Source of the DNA: Stenotrophomonas ginsengisoli
GTDB lineage: Bacteria > Pseudomonadota > Gammaproteobacteria > Xanthomonadales > Xanthomonadaceae
Assembly (NCBI RefSeq): GCF_001431485.1
Contig: NZ_LDJM01000004.1
Coordinates: forward strand, 25,519-89,518
Length of the DNA stretch: 64,000 bases
Reading direction: 5' to 3'
Part shown: positions 1 to 7,714 of the stretch, one piece after another
Layout: every line of letters starts with the position of its first letter
How positions within the stretch are numbered: position 1 is the first letter of the stretch
The notes under the pieces: generated by a model
The model's database searches: none
Told to the model about the DNA's origin: nothing
What the model saw: only the letters and a program-made list of their open reading frames with translations
Translations under genes and position numbers: made by a program

Positions 1-149
1 GTTCCTTCCTTGGCGGTTGCTGTGGTTGCCGTGCTGACGGCATTGGCTGGGGTATCTGCTGCGTGCGTGCCGCCGCTATGACGGCAGCCGGCAAGGCCCA
101 GCAGCAGGGCTGCGGCCAGGCAGGGCATCAGGGGTGTGCGCATGGGCAT
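1..149 (-). CDS. Lipoprotein of the tandem array, 5' end only (copy 0)
   Basis: Only the first 49 codons are in the window; the rest lies beyond the left edge. It starts MPMRTP and has a hydrophobic signal peptide ending in the lipobox LAGC, followed by a Ser/Thr/Ala-rich linker like those of the other copies. The start at 149 was chosen because AAGGACCTTG precedes it as a Shine-Dalgarno region, as in all copies. It shows that the array continues leftwards by at least one more unit. Confidence 0.8.
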   Translation of the reverse strand, partial: MPMRTPLMPCLAAALLLGLAGCRHSGGTHAADTPANAVSTATTATAKEG

Positions 150-209
150 CAAGGTCCTTGTCGATGCGTGCAGGGTAGCGGAGCCGTTACAGGCAAGCCC
201 GGAACCGGG

Positions 210-374
210 TCACATCCCCGGCGCTGTGCAGGCCAGGGTGTCATTGAATAATTCCACCAAAGCCGGTGAACTGGTGATGGCATCGCGCAGGCCGTCCATA
301 TGCTGCTGCGTTACACCGGGCTGGTTGGCCAGGTCGCTGAGCAGGCTTTCGGCCTTGGGGCTGAGCGTACTCAT
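210..374 (-). CDS. 54-residue array protein (copy 1)
   Basis: A small soluble protein starting MSTLSPKAESLL and containing QPGVTQQHMDGLRDAITSSP, without signal peptide or membrane segment. Its ATG overlaps the lipoprotein stop (ATGA at 371-374), which implies translational coupling. The sequence looks like a short helical domain. I recall similar PGVT...L...I..SPAL patterns near the N-termini of larger secreted effector-like proteins of xanthomonads, so it may be an effector N-terminus cut short. That comparison is from memory and needs a profile search. A longer upstream start at 422 would place 16 non-conserved residues in front and was rejected. Confidence 0.6.
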   Translation of the reverse strand: MSTLSPKAESLLSDLANQPGVTQQHMDGLRDAITSSPALVELFNDTLACTAPGM

Positions 375-1084
375 GGGCGCACCTTTTGTGGCATCGGGGT
401 GATTTTGATTCTCCTGATGCACAACTTTTTCAATTCGCTGCTTGGCAACAGAGCGATGCTCAAGGCGTAATGATCGTTATAGGTATAGGGGTTCAGGTCA
501 GTCATGTATCCCCAGGTCGTAAACCCCATTTCCTCCAACGCCTCACGCAAGGCGGGCCAGTCGGTCGGGCCATCGCAGACCGGGGCCGGGTCAACATAGG
601 GCGCACCCATTTGTGGGCGGTGCCCCACAGACACGTCCACCATCGGCAATGAAGTGCGTTCATCCAGTGCCCAGTAGAGCGCCCAGTCCGGGTGGATGCG
701 TGCGCTGTAGCCGCGCAGGGGTGGGGGCAGGCTTTGACCGGGCATTCCCAGCGCCGGTCCGGCGATTTCCGGGGTGATGTCGGCAAAGCGCGGCACCGTG
801 CGCAGGATGTGCAACACGCCCTGCCACGCACGCTCGGGGCTGTGGCCCTCGCGGATGGGCCAGGCCTCCCAGCGTTTTATTTCCTCATCGTGTTGTTGCT
901 GCACGGTCATGCGGGCAGTTCCTTCCTTGGCGGTTGCTGTGATTGCTGTGATTGCTGTGGCTGTCGCGTTGGCGGTGCTTGCCGGGGTATCTGCTGCGTG
1001 CGTGCCGCCGCTATGACGGCAGCCGGCAAGCGCCAGCAGCAGGGCCATGGCCAGGCAGGGCGTCTGGTGTGTACGCATGGGCAT
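371..1084 (-). CDS. Putative outer-membrane/periplasmic lipoprotein of the array (copy 1)
   Basis: A 237-residue protein with a signal peptide and lipobox LAGC (Cys22), a low-complexity Ala/Thr linker to about residue 58, then a globular domain. The constant core contains WPIREGHSPERAWQGVLH, then RTVPRFADITPEIAG and DPAPVCDGPTDW. The middle block (GQSLPPPLRGYSARIHPDWA) resembles copy 4. The block before the C-terminus (GYMTDLNPYTYNDHYALS) is unique to this copy. I do not recognise the family. A lipid-anchored protein encoded just upstream of an effector-like gene fits an immunity protein of a contact-dependent (type IV or VI) system, but this is inference. Confidence 0.75.
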   Translation of the reverse strand: MPMRTHQTPCLAMALLLALAGCRHSGGTHAADTPASTANATATAITAITATAKEGTARMTVQQQHDEEIKRWEAWPIREGHSPERAWQGVLHILRTVPRFADITPEIAGPALGMPGQSLPPPLRGYSARIHPDWALYWALDERTSLPMVDVSVGHRPQMGAPYVDPAPVCDGPTDWPALREALEEMGFTTWGYMTDLNPYTYNDHYALSIALLPSSELKKLCIRRIKITPMPQKVRP

Positions 1085-1144
1085 CCAGGTCCTTGTCGAT
1101 GTGTGCAGGGTAATAGTGCAGTTACAGGCAAGCTCGTGAGCCGA

Positions 1145-1309
1145 TCACATCACCGGCGCTGTGCTGGCCACGCTGTCATGGGACAGGTCAACCCAGGCTG
1201 GTGAGCTGGTGATGGCATCGCGCAGGCCGGCCATATGCTGCTGCGTTACGCCGGGCTGGCTGGCCAGGGTAGTGAGCAGGCTCTCGGCCTTGGGGCTGAG
1301 CACGCTCAT
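1145..1309 (-). CDS. 54-residue array protein (copy 2), diverging C-terminus
   Basis: This paralogue shares the first ~38 residues with the others (MSVLSPKAESLLTTLASQPG) but ends PAWVDLSHDSVASTAPVM. The conserved L...FND segment of copies 1, 3 and 4 is altered (PAL to PAW, FND to SHD). That pattern suggests relaxed selection on this copy. It overlaps the upstream lipoprotein stop as ATGA at 1306-1309. Confidence 0.55.
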   Translation of the reverse strand: MSVLSPKAESLLTTLASQPGVTQQHMAGLRDAITSSPAWVDLSHDSVASTAPVM

Positions 1310-2007
1310 GGTCGCACCTGCTGCGGCATCGGCTGGAGGGTGATGCCTTTGATGCACAGCCGCCCATTCAACTGGGTGCTGGGCAGCAGATCGATGGACA
1401 GCGCATAGTGATCATTTGCGCTGGAATAATCCAAAGCGCTCCATTGTGCCCACAGCGTGAACCCCATCGCTTCCAGCTCGGGGCGTAAGACGGCCCAGTC
1501 GGTGGGGCCATCGCAGACCGGGGCCGGGTCGAAATAGGTGCGTGAATGCATTTGCGGACGATGGCTTACATCAACGCTGATTTCTGGAACGCTCAATCCA
1601 TCGTCAAATGACCAGCCCAATGCCCAGTCGTCGTGAATCCTGGCGCTGTATCCACGGTGCGGCGCGGGCAGTCCGTCACTGGGCATCCCCAGCGCCTGTC
1701 CGGCAATTTCCGGGGTAATGTCGGCAAAGCGTGGCACCGTGCGTAGCAGGTGCAGCACGCCCTGCCACGCACGCTCGGGGCTGTGGCCCTCCCGGATGGG
1801 CCAGGTCTCCCAGTGGCGCATCCGTTCTTCGGCTTGTTGGGTGGTGGTCATGGCAGGCGTTCCCTCCTTGGCGGCTGTCGTGGCTGTCGAGTTGGCGCTG
1901 CTGGCCGGGTTATCTGCTGCGTGCGTGCTGCCGCTATGACGGCAGCCGGCAAGCGCCAGCAGCAGGGCTGCGGCCAGGCAAGCCATCAGGGGTGTGCGCA
2001 TGGGCAT
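1306..2007 (-). CDS. Putative lipoprotein of the array (copy 2)
   Basis: A 233-residue paralogue with lipobox LAGC and a shorter linker. Its central block (PSDGLPAPHRGYSARIHDDW, then VSHRPQMHSRTYFDPAP) is the same as in copy 3. Its C-terminal block (WAQWSALDYSSANDHYALS) is the same as in copy 4. It is therefore a mosaic of its neighbours. A TTG three bases upstream could also start the protein, but the ATG at 2007 matches the other copies. Confidence 0.75.
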   Translation of the reverse strand: MPMRTPLMACLAAALLLALAGCRHSGSTHAADNPASSANSTATTAAKEGTPAMTTTQQAEERMRHWETWPIREGHSPERAWQGVLHLLRTVPRFADITPEIAGQALGMPSDGLPAPHRGYSARIHDDWALGWSFDDGLSVPEISVDVSHRPQMHSRTYFDPAPVCDGPTDWAVLRPELEAMGFTLWAQWSALDYSSANDHYALSIDLLPSTQLNGRLCIKGITLQPMPQQVRP

Positions 2008-2067
2008 CAAGGTCCGTGTGGATGCGTGCAGGGTAGCTGAGCCGTTACAGGCAAGCCCGGAAGCCGG

Positions 2068-2232
2068 TCACATCACCGGCGTTGTGCAGGACAGGCTGTC
2101 ATTGAACCGCTCTACCAACGCGGGTGAGCTGGTGATGGCATCGCGCAGGCCGGCCATGTGCTGCTGCGTTACACCGGGCTGGCTGGCCAGGGTAGTGAGC
2201 AGGCTTTCGGCCTTGGGGTTGAGCACGCTCAC
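2068..2232 (-). CDS. 54-residue array protein (copy 3), GTG start
   Basis: This copy starts with GTG where the others have ATG, so the overlap with the lipoprotein stop reads GTGA (2229-2232). The body is conserved (SVLNPKAESLLTTLASQPG). A 6-bp inverted repeat (GCCGGT, then ACCGGC, at 2063-2080) spans its stop codon. Role as for copy 1; the change of start codon would lower its translation relative to the other copies. Confidence 0.55.
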   Translation of the reverse strand: MSVLNPKAESLLTTLASQPGVTQQHMAGLRDAITSSPALVERFNDSLSCTTPVM

Positions 2233-2930
2233 GGCCGCACCTTCTGCGGCATCGGCTGGAGGGTGATGCCTTTGATGCATAGCCGCCCATTCAACTGGGT
2301 GCTGGGGAGTAGAGCGACGGTCAATGCGAAGTGCTCTGTCTCAGCGATATGGTGCAGTGGGCCGGTTCTGTACCAGTTCACAAAGCCCATCGCTTCCAGC
2401 TCGGGGCGCAAGATCGCCCAGTCGGTCGGGCCATCGCATACCGGGGCCGGGTCGAAATAGGTGCGTGAATGCATTTGCGGACGATGGCTTACATCGACAC
2501 TGATTTCCGGAACGCTCAATCCATCGTCAAATGACCAGCCCAATGCCCAGTCGTCGTGAATCCTGGCGCTGTATCCACGGTGCGGCGCGGGCAGTCCGTC
2601 ACTGGGCATCCCCAGTGCCTGGCTGGCGATCTCCGGGGTGATGTCGGCAAAGCGTGGCACTGTGCGTAGCAGGTGCAACACGCCCTGCCAGGCACGCTCG
2701 GGGCTGTGGCCTTCGCGGATGGGCCAGGCGTCCCAGCGTTTCACGTAGTCGTCGTGTTGTTGTTGCGTGGTCATGCGGGCAGTTCCTTCCTTGGCGGTTG
2801 CTGCGGTCGTCGCGTTGGCGGTGCCGGCCGGGGTATCTGTTGCGTGCGTGCCGCCGCCATGGCGGCAGCCGGCAAGCGTCAGCAGCAGGGCCATGGCCAG
2901 GCAGGCCATCCGGTGTGTGCGCATGGGCAT
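2229..2930 (-). CDS. Putative lipoprotein of the array (copy 3)
   Basis: A 233-residue paralogue with lipobox LAGC. The central block is almost identical at DNA level to copy 2 (about 1555-1700 against 2478-2623). The segment before the C-terminus (FVNWYRTGPLHHIAETEHFA) is unique, whereas its last ~25 residues (STQLNGRLCIKGITLQPMPQ) agree with copies 2 and 4. The two conserved cysteines (one in APVCDGP, one in LCIKGI) occur in every complete copy and could form a disulfide in the periplasm. Function unknown; an immunity role is a hypothesis. Confidence 0.75.
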   Translation of the reverse strand: MPMRTHRMACLAMALLLTLAGCRHGGGTHATDTPAGTANATTAATAKEGTARMTTQQQHDDYVKRWDAWPIREGHSPERAWQGVLHLLRTVPRFADITPEIASQALGMPSDGLPAPHRGYSARIHDDWALGWSFDDGLSVPEISVDVSHRPQMHSRTYFDPAPVCDGPTDWAILRPELEAMGFVNWYRTGPLHHIAETEHFALTVALLPSTQLNGRLCIKGITLQPMPQKVRP

Positions 2931-2990
2931 CAAGGTCCTTGTCGATGTGTGCAGGGTAACGGTGCCGTTGCAGGCAAGCCCGGAAGTCGG

Positions 2991-3155
2991 TCACATCACC
3001 GGCGCTGCGCATGCCAGGGTGTCATTGCACAGATCAACCAAGGCCGGTGAGCGGGTGATGGCATCGCGCAGGCCGTCCATATGCTGCGGGGTCACACCGG
3101 GCTGGCTGGCCAGGGTGGTGAGCAGGCTCTCGGCCTTGGGGCTGAGCACGCTCAT
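2991..3155 (-). CDS. 54-residue array protein (copy 4)
   Basis: First unit in the direction of transcription. The protein is MSVLSPKAESLL... with QPGVTPQHMDGLRDAITRSP and ends DLCNDTLACAAPVM. It has no signal peptide, so it is predicted to be cytoplasmic or exported by a specialised system. Its ATG overlaps the preceding lipoprotein stop (3152-3155). Confidence 0.6.
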   Translation of the reverse strand: MSVLSPKAESLLTTLASQPGVTPQHMDGLRDAITRSPALVDLCNDTLACAAPVM

Positions 3156-3850
3156 GGTCGCACCTGCTGTGGCATCGGCTGGATGGTGATGCCTTTGATG
3201 CATAGCCGCCCATTCAACTGGGTGCTGGGCAGCAGATCGATGGACAGCGCATAGTGATCATTTGCGCTGGAATAATCCAAAGCGCTCCATTGTGCCCACA
3301 GGGTGAACCCCATCGCTTCCAGCTCGGGGCGCAAGGCCGCCCAGTCGGTCGGGCCATCACAGACCGGGGCCGGGTCCATGTAGGTAGAACCGGGTACCGG
3401 ACGGTGGCCCACTGATACCTCCAGCATCGGCACGAGTGTGCGCTCATCCAGAATCCAGCCCAGTGCCCAGTCTGGGTGAATGCGCGCGCTGTAGCCGCGC
3501 AGGGGCGGGGGCAGGCTTTGCCCGGGCATCCCCAGCGCCTGTCCGGCGATTTCCGGGGTGATGTCGGCAAAGCGCGGCACCGTGCGTAGCAGGTGCAATA
3601 CGCCCTGCCAGGCACGCTCGGGGCTGTGGCCTTCGCGGATGGCCCAGGCGTCCCAGCGTTTTATCTCCTCGTCGTGTTGTTGCTGCACGGTCATGCGGGC
3701 AGCTTCTTCCTTGGCGGTTGCTGCGGTCGTCGCGTTGGCGGTGCTGGCCGCGGTATCTGCTGCCTGCGTGCCGCCGCTATGACGGCAGCCGGCAAGCGCC
3801 AGCAGCAGGGCCATGGCCAGGCAGGGCATCCGGTGTGTACGCATGGGCAT
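3152..3850 (-). CDS. Putative lipoprotein of the array (copy 4, first transcribed)
   Basis: A 232-residue paralogue, promoter-proximal in the array. The start at 3850 is preceded by AAGGACCTGG; an in-frame ATG at 3883 would add 11 residues (MVTLHTSTRTW) that correspond to untranslated leader in other copies. The central block (GQSLPPPLRGYSARIHPDWA) matches copy 1 and the C-terminal block matches copy 2. A diverged stretch (VPGSTYMDPAP) replaces the MHSRTYFDPAP of copies 2 and 3. Confidence 0.75.
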   Translation of the reverse strand: MPMRTHRMPCLAMALLLALAGCRHSGGTQAADTAASTANATTAATAKEEAARMTVQQQHDEEIKRWDAWAIREGHSPERAWQGVLHLLRTVPRFADITPEIAGQALGMPGQSLPPPLRGYSARIHPDWALGWILDERTLVPMLEVSVGHRPVPGSTYMDPAPVCDGPTDWAALRPELEAMGFTLWAQWSALDYSSANDHYALSIDLLPSTQLNGRLCIKGITIQPMPQQVRP

Positions 3851-4197
3851 CCAGGTCCTTGTCGATGTGTGCAGGGTAACCATCCCGGTTGCGACCGGGA
3901 CGGTACGGCGTCACGGCACACATTGTCCGGGGCAGGGCACTGCCTGCGAGGTATGCCTGTGTTGCCAGCCAGAACACAGCACCCTGTATGGACGGGCCCG
4001 AGCCGCGATGGATGTCTGGGGTAATCGGGCATGCTCCAGGCATCGCGCCTTGCGGCGCTGCCAGCAAGCGATGTCCCGATCTGATGCCCCTGCATCGGGG
4101 ACTCATGCCAAAGCGTCATCGGTCGCATCTGCAACCAGTGCTGCACGTGTGGGTATCATCGGCTATTGTCTATACATCCTTCAATCCGGATAGAGCG
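3851..4197. other. Divergent intergenic region between the lipoprotein array and the sulfhydrylase gene
   Basis: This 347-bp stretch holds no supported gene. It must carry the promoters for both directions. An inverted repeat TCCCGGT-tgcg-ACCGGGA lies at 3883-3900, just upstream of the array. A TATACA hexamer at 4171-4176 could be a -10 element for the rightward gene, but I find no good -35. I looked for SAM riboswitch hallmarks upstream of the methionine gene and do not see them. Confidence 0.5.
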
Positions 4198-5493
4198 ATG
4201 ACTGATTCAGCCTGGAAGCCCGAAACGATCGCCGTACACGGTGGTTACCGCCCCGATCCGAGTACCCGCGCGGTGGCGGTGCCCATCTACCAGACCGTGG
4301 CCTATGCCTTTGACGACACCCAGCACGGGGCCGACCTGTTCGACCTGAAGGTGCCGGGCAACATCTACACCCGGATCATGAACCCCACCACTGATGTGCT
4401 GGAGCAGCGCGTGGCGGCGCTGGAAGGCGGCATTGGCGCATTGGCACTGGCCTCGGGCCAGGCGGCGATCACCTATGCGATCCAGACCATTGCCGAGGCC
4501 GGTGACAACATCGTCGCCGCCAGTGCGCTGTACGGCGGTACCTACAACCTGCTGGCGCACACGCTGCCGCAGTGGGGCATCACCGCCCGCTTTGCCGCCA
4601 GTGATGACCCGGCCGATTTCGCCGCCTTGATTGATGGCAGGACCAAGGCGATCTTTGTCGAGTCGATCGGCAACCCGCGCGGCAATGTCACCGATATCGC
4701 GGCCATTGCCGCCATCGCCCATGATGCCGGTGTGCCGCTGATCGTGGACAACACGGTGGCCAGCCCCTACCTGCTGCGCCCCTTCGAACACGGCGCCGAC
4801 ATCGTGGTGCATTCGCTGACCAAGTATCTGGGCGGGCATGGCACCAGCTTAGGGGGGGCGATTGTGGACTCCGGGAAGTTTCCCTGGGCCGAGCATGCCG
4901 CCCGCTTCCCGCGCTTGAACACCCCGGACCCGAGTTACCACGGCGTGGTCTATACCGACGCGTTGGGGCCGGCAGCCTTCATCGGCCGGGCGCGGGTGGT
5001 GCCGCTGCGCAACACCGGCGCGGCGATCTCCCCGTTCAACGCCTTCCTGATCCTGCAGGGCATCGAAACGCTGGCCCTGCGCATGGAGCGCATCAATGCC
5101 AACACCCTGGCCGTGGCCCGCTACCTGCAGCAGCACCACGGCGTGGCATGGGTCAATTACGCCAGCCTGGAAGACCATCCGGACCACGCCCTGGCCAAGC
5201 GTTACCTGCGCGATGGCGGTGCCTCGGGCCTGCTGACCTTCGGCCTGCCCGGTGGCCGGGAAGCGGGCGCACGCTTCCTCGATGCACTGGGGTTGTTCAC
5301 CCGCCTGGTCAATATCGGTGATGCCAAGTCGCTGGCCACCCATCCGGCCTCCACCACCCACCGCCAGTTGTCGCCGGAAGAGCTCAAAAGCGCCGGGGTC
5401 AGCGAGGACGCCGTGCGCCTGTGCGTGGGCATCGAGCATATCGATGACCTGCTGGCCGACCTGGAGCAGGCGCTGGCCGCGGCCATCGGCTGA
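4198..5493 (+). CDS. metY: O-acetylhomoserine sulfhydrylase (O-acetylhomoserine aminocarboxypropyltransferase)
   Basis: A cytoplasmic PLP enzyme of the Cys/Met-metabolism family. It makes homocysteine from O-acetylhomoserine and sulfide in the direct-sulfhydrylation route to methionine. The protein is 431 residues, typical of MetY and longer than MetB/MetC (about 390). Visible motifs are [25 protein letters not shown] at the N-terminus (substrate and dimer contacts), [10 protein letters not shown], the ALASGQAAI phosphate-binding segment, [10 protein letters not shown], and the PLP lysine Lys209 in [10 protein letters not shown]. The start at 4198 is the family start; 103 in-frame upstream codons have no family character. 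No other methionine gene is adjacent. Confidence 0.93.
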   Translation: MTDSAWKPETIAVHGGYRPDPSTRAVAVPIYQTVAYAFDDTQHGADLFDLKVPGNIYTRIMNPTTDVLEQRVAALEGGIGALALASGQAAITYAIQTIAEAGDNIVAASALYGGTYNLLAHTLPQWGITARFAASDDPADFAALIDGRTKAIFVESIGNPRGNVTDIAAIAAIAHDAGVPLIVDNTVASPYLLRPFEHGADIVVHSLTKYLGGHGTSLGGAIVDSGKFPWAEHAARFPRLNTPDPSYHGVVYTDALGPAAFIGRARVVPLRNTGAAISPFNAFLILQGIETLALRMERINANTLAVARYLQQHHGVAWVNYASLEDHPDHALAKRYLRDGGASGLLTFGLPGGREAGARFLDALGLFTRLVNIGDAKSLATHPASTTHRQLSPEELKSAGVSEDAVRLCVGIEHIDDLLADLEQALAAAIG

Positions 5494-5538
5494 GTGCATA
5501 GGGCAACGGCCACCGAAGTGGCCCTTGCCGATCACCGC

Positions 5539-6189
5539 TTACCAGGCGATGGTGAAACGCCGGCCGATGTGCTGCGGCTTTTCCAGCTCGTCGACCACGG
5601 CGATGGCCAGATCGGCCGCGCTGATGGTGCCCGGGCCATCGTCAGTGGACAGCGGTTGATCGCTGCCGGTGCGGTAGTGGCCGGTGCGCTGGCTGGGGCC
5701 GCCGGGATGGAAGACCGGCGGTGGGCTGAGTTGGGTCCATTCCAGCGCGGTTTCGTTCTTCAGCTCGTTCAGGGCATCGCGGGCGGCGTTGGCGCCGTCA
5801 AAGATGGCCGCCGGGAAGTCCGGCGCGTCCACCAGCTGGCTGCCATCGGGCAGGTACAGGCTGCCGGCGCCGCCGATCACCAGGTAACGCTTGACTCCGG
5901 CGGCCTTGGTCGCCGCAACGATGGCGCGGGTGCCGGCCATGAAGTCACGGTAGATGTCCGGGTTGTCCCAGCCGGCATTGAAGGCGCTGATTACCGCCTC
6001 ATTGCCGGCCAGGGCGGCCTGCAGCCGGGTGCTGTCGTGCACATCGGCCTGGATGGCATGCAGGCCGGCGTGGCTGGGCAGTTTTTCCGGGTGCCGGACC
6101 GGGGCGGTGACCTGGTGGCCACGGGCCAGCAGTTCTTGCAGTACAGCGCTGCCGACAAAGCCGGTGGCGCCAATCAGGGCGATTTTCAT
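5539..6189 (-). CDS. NAD(P)-dependent epimerase/oxidoreductase, atypical SDR
   Basis: A 216-residue single-domain Rossmann protein starting MKIALIGATGFVGSAVLQEL, with the GATGFVG dinucleotide-binding loop of atypical short-chain dehydrogenases (NmrA/NAD(P)-binding family). VKRYLVIGGAGSLYL is the usual later strand. These proteins reduce or sense small molecules, and the substrate cannot be read from sequence. The gene is divergent from the LysR regulator at 6308, with 118 bp between starts, so that regulator probably controls it. The start at 6189 follows TTGGAGCAGCTG; longer in-frame extension would overlap the regulator. Confidence 0.85.
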   Translation of the reverse strand: MKIALIGATGFVGSAVLQELLARGHQVTAPVRHPEKLPSHAGLHAIQADVHDSTRLQAALAGNEAVISAFNAGWDNPDIYRDFMAGTRAIVAATKAAGVKRYLVIGGAGSLYLPDGSQLVDAPDFPAAIFDGANAARDALNELKNETALEWTQLSPPPVFHPGGPSQRTGHYRTGSDQPLSTDDGPGTISAADLAIAVVDELEKPQHIGRRFTIAW

Positions 6190-6250
6190 CAGCTGCTCCA
6201 AGGTGTGATCGAAGGTGGCCAGTCTGCGCGTCCAGGCGTGGGCGCGGCAG

Positions 6251-6266
6251 TGGCAAAAAACTGCCA
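6251..6266. promoter_or_regulatory. Candidate LysR-type operator between divergent genes
   Basis: TGGCA-aaaaac-TGCCA is a dyad with an A-rich centre in the 118-bp gap between the oxidoreductase and the LysR gene. LysR regulators often bind such dyads and repress their own divergent gene. The site is seen; its role is inferred. Confidence 0.35.
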
Positions 6267-6307
6267 GTGGCTTGAAGCTGTGCTTCACAATCGATGGCGG
6301 AGGTGGC

Positions 6308-7714
6308 GTGGACAACTTCAAGCGCATGGCCGTGTTTGCCCAAGTGGTACGGCACGGCTCGCTCAGTGCCGCCGGCCGTGCGCTGGGCATCAGCACCTCG
6401 GCGGTGAGCCAGCAGCTGCGCGCGCTGGAGCGTGATGCCGGCATGCCGCTGCTGCACCGGAGCACCCGCGCCCTGGCCCTGACCGATGTGGGCAGCCGCT
6501 ATTACGCCGCCTGCCTGCGCCTGCTCGATGCCGCCGATGAGGCTGCCGCGCAGCTGTCTGCCTCGCGCGGGCAGCCATCGGGCCAGCTGCGGTTGAGTGC
6601 GCCGCTGGGCATGGCGGCGACCATTGGCGTGGCCCTGGGTCCGTGGTTGTTGGACAACCCGCAATTGCGCCTGCAGCTGCAGTTTGATGATGGCTGGACG
6701 GACCTGGTGCAGGCACGGATCGACCTGGCCGTGCGCTTTGGCCAACTGCCCGACAGTGACTGGATGGCCGAGCCGATCGGCGCGATGGAGCGCTGGCTGT
6801 GCGCCGCGCCAGCGTGGCTGCAGCGGCATGGCCTATTGCACGAACCGGCGCAGATACCGCAGGCCCAATGGCTGGGCCGTGAGGCGATGACGCAGTGGCA
6901 GTTCCAGCAGCGCGATCAGCCCATCGGGCAGGCCGTGCCGGCCCACCCGCGCATCCTGAGCAACAGCCAGCCGGCGTTGCAGCAGCTGTGTCTGCAGGGG
7001 CTGGGGGTGGCGGTACTGATGGCCAGCGAGGCGGCGGCAGCGGTAGCGGCCGGGCAGCTGGTGCATCTGCTGCCGGGCTGGCAGCTGCCGGCCTTGCAAG
7101 CCTGGGCGGTGACCCCGCACCGGCAGCGGCAGCCGGCCAAGGTCAGCCAGGCCATTGCCCTGCTGCGTAGCGCGCTGGGCGGCGAGGCCCCGCCGATGGA
7201 GGCACGGGCGGGCAGGGGCCTGCGACGCAGGCCGGTTGAGCCGGGTGCGGGTGTCGCGGCTCAGGCCGCGCTGCCCGGTGCCGGCGCCTGCTGCAGCGGC
7301 TGGGCCGGCGGCAGCGGCGTGCTGCGGAAGGCCGGGGTGGCCATCACCATTTCGGCCAGCGACCAGGCCAGCTCGCGCTCGGCCATGATCGCGCCATCGG
7401 CGCCGTGGGCCAGCAGGTGCTTGACCTCGGCATCGCTGTGGGCGCGGGCCAGCAGGGTCAGCTGCGGGTTGAGCGCACGCAGCTTGGCCAGCGATTCACC
7501 GGCTTCCAGCGGCTGCGGGATGGCCAGGATGGCGATGGCGGCCTTGTCCGGATGGGCTTCGGCCAGCACCGCATCGGCGGCGGCGCTGCCACGGATGGCC
7601 GGGATGCCGTTGGCATGGGCCCGGGCCACATGGTGTTCGTTGTCATCGATCACCAGCACCGGCACGTTGCGCCCCTGCAGCACCTGGGCCAGTTCGCTGC
7701 CGACGCGGCCATAG
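6308..7714 (+). CDS. LysR-family transcriptional regulator with an unusual antisense-overlapping C-terminal extension
   Basis: The N-terminus MDNFKRMAVFAQVVRHGSLS and ALGISTSAVSQQLRALERDA form a classic LysR winged helix-turn-helix, followed by a periplasmic-binding-like effector domain. It belongs to the CrgA-like group often divergent from an oxidoreductase. GTG at 6308 is the start; 31 upstream in-frame codons are not LysR-like. Family homology appears to end near residue 300 (…AIALLRSALGG, about 7190), yet the frame stays open to 7714. The gene would therefore encode 468 residues and overlap the 3' end of the opposite-strand antiporter by 454 bp. A TGA in another frame at 7237-7239 would give a normal ~310-residue protein, so a frameshift or sequence error near 7.2 kb is possible. 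Confidence 0.8.
   Translation: MDNFKRMAVFAQVVRHGSLSAAGRALGISTSAVSQQLRALERDAGMPLLHRSTRALALTDVGSRYYAACLRLLDAADEAAAQLSASRGQPSGQLRLSAPLGMAATIGVALGPWLLDNPQLRLQLQFDDGWTDLVQARIDLAVRFGQLPDSDWMAEPIGAMERWLCAAPAWLQRHGLLHEPAQIPQAQWLGREAMTQWQFQQRDQPIGQAVPAHPRILSNSQPALQQLCLQGLGVAVLMASEAAAAVAAGQLVHLLPGWQLPALQAWAVTPHRQRQPAKVSQAIALLRSALGGEAPPMEARAGRGLRRRPVEPGAGVAAQAALPGAGACCSGWAGGSGVLRKAGVAITISASDQASSRSAMIAPSAPWASRCLTSASLWARASRVSCGLSARSLASDSPASSGCGMARMAMAALSGWASASTASAAALPRMAGMPLAWARATWCSLSSITSTGTLRPCSTWASSLPTRP

Larger units (their letters stand above)
1..3850 (-). repeat. Tandem array of lipoprotein / 54-residue protein gene pairs
   Basis: A head-to-tail array read leftwards. Start codons of successive lipoprotein genes lie at 149, 1084, 2007, 2930 and 3850, giving a period of 935, 923, 923 and 920 bp. 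Four units are complete; the leftmost is cut by the window edge. In each complete unit the lipoprotein stop overlaps the start of the small gene as ATGA (GTGA in the third), and about 60 bp separate the small gene from the next lipoprotein. Long stretches are nearly identical between copies, while two internal blocks differ and are reassorted among them. The structure is seen directly; its function is inferred. Confidence 0.93.

Noticed and set aside
3889..4197. N-terminal extension of the sulfhydrylase from an upstream ATG
   Set aside because: The extra 103 residues have no family similarity; [16 protein letters not shown] at 4198 is the usual start.
4100..4197. A SAM or SAH riboswitch before the methionine gene
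   Set aside because: I looked for known conserved cores and found none in this stretch.
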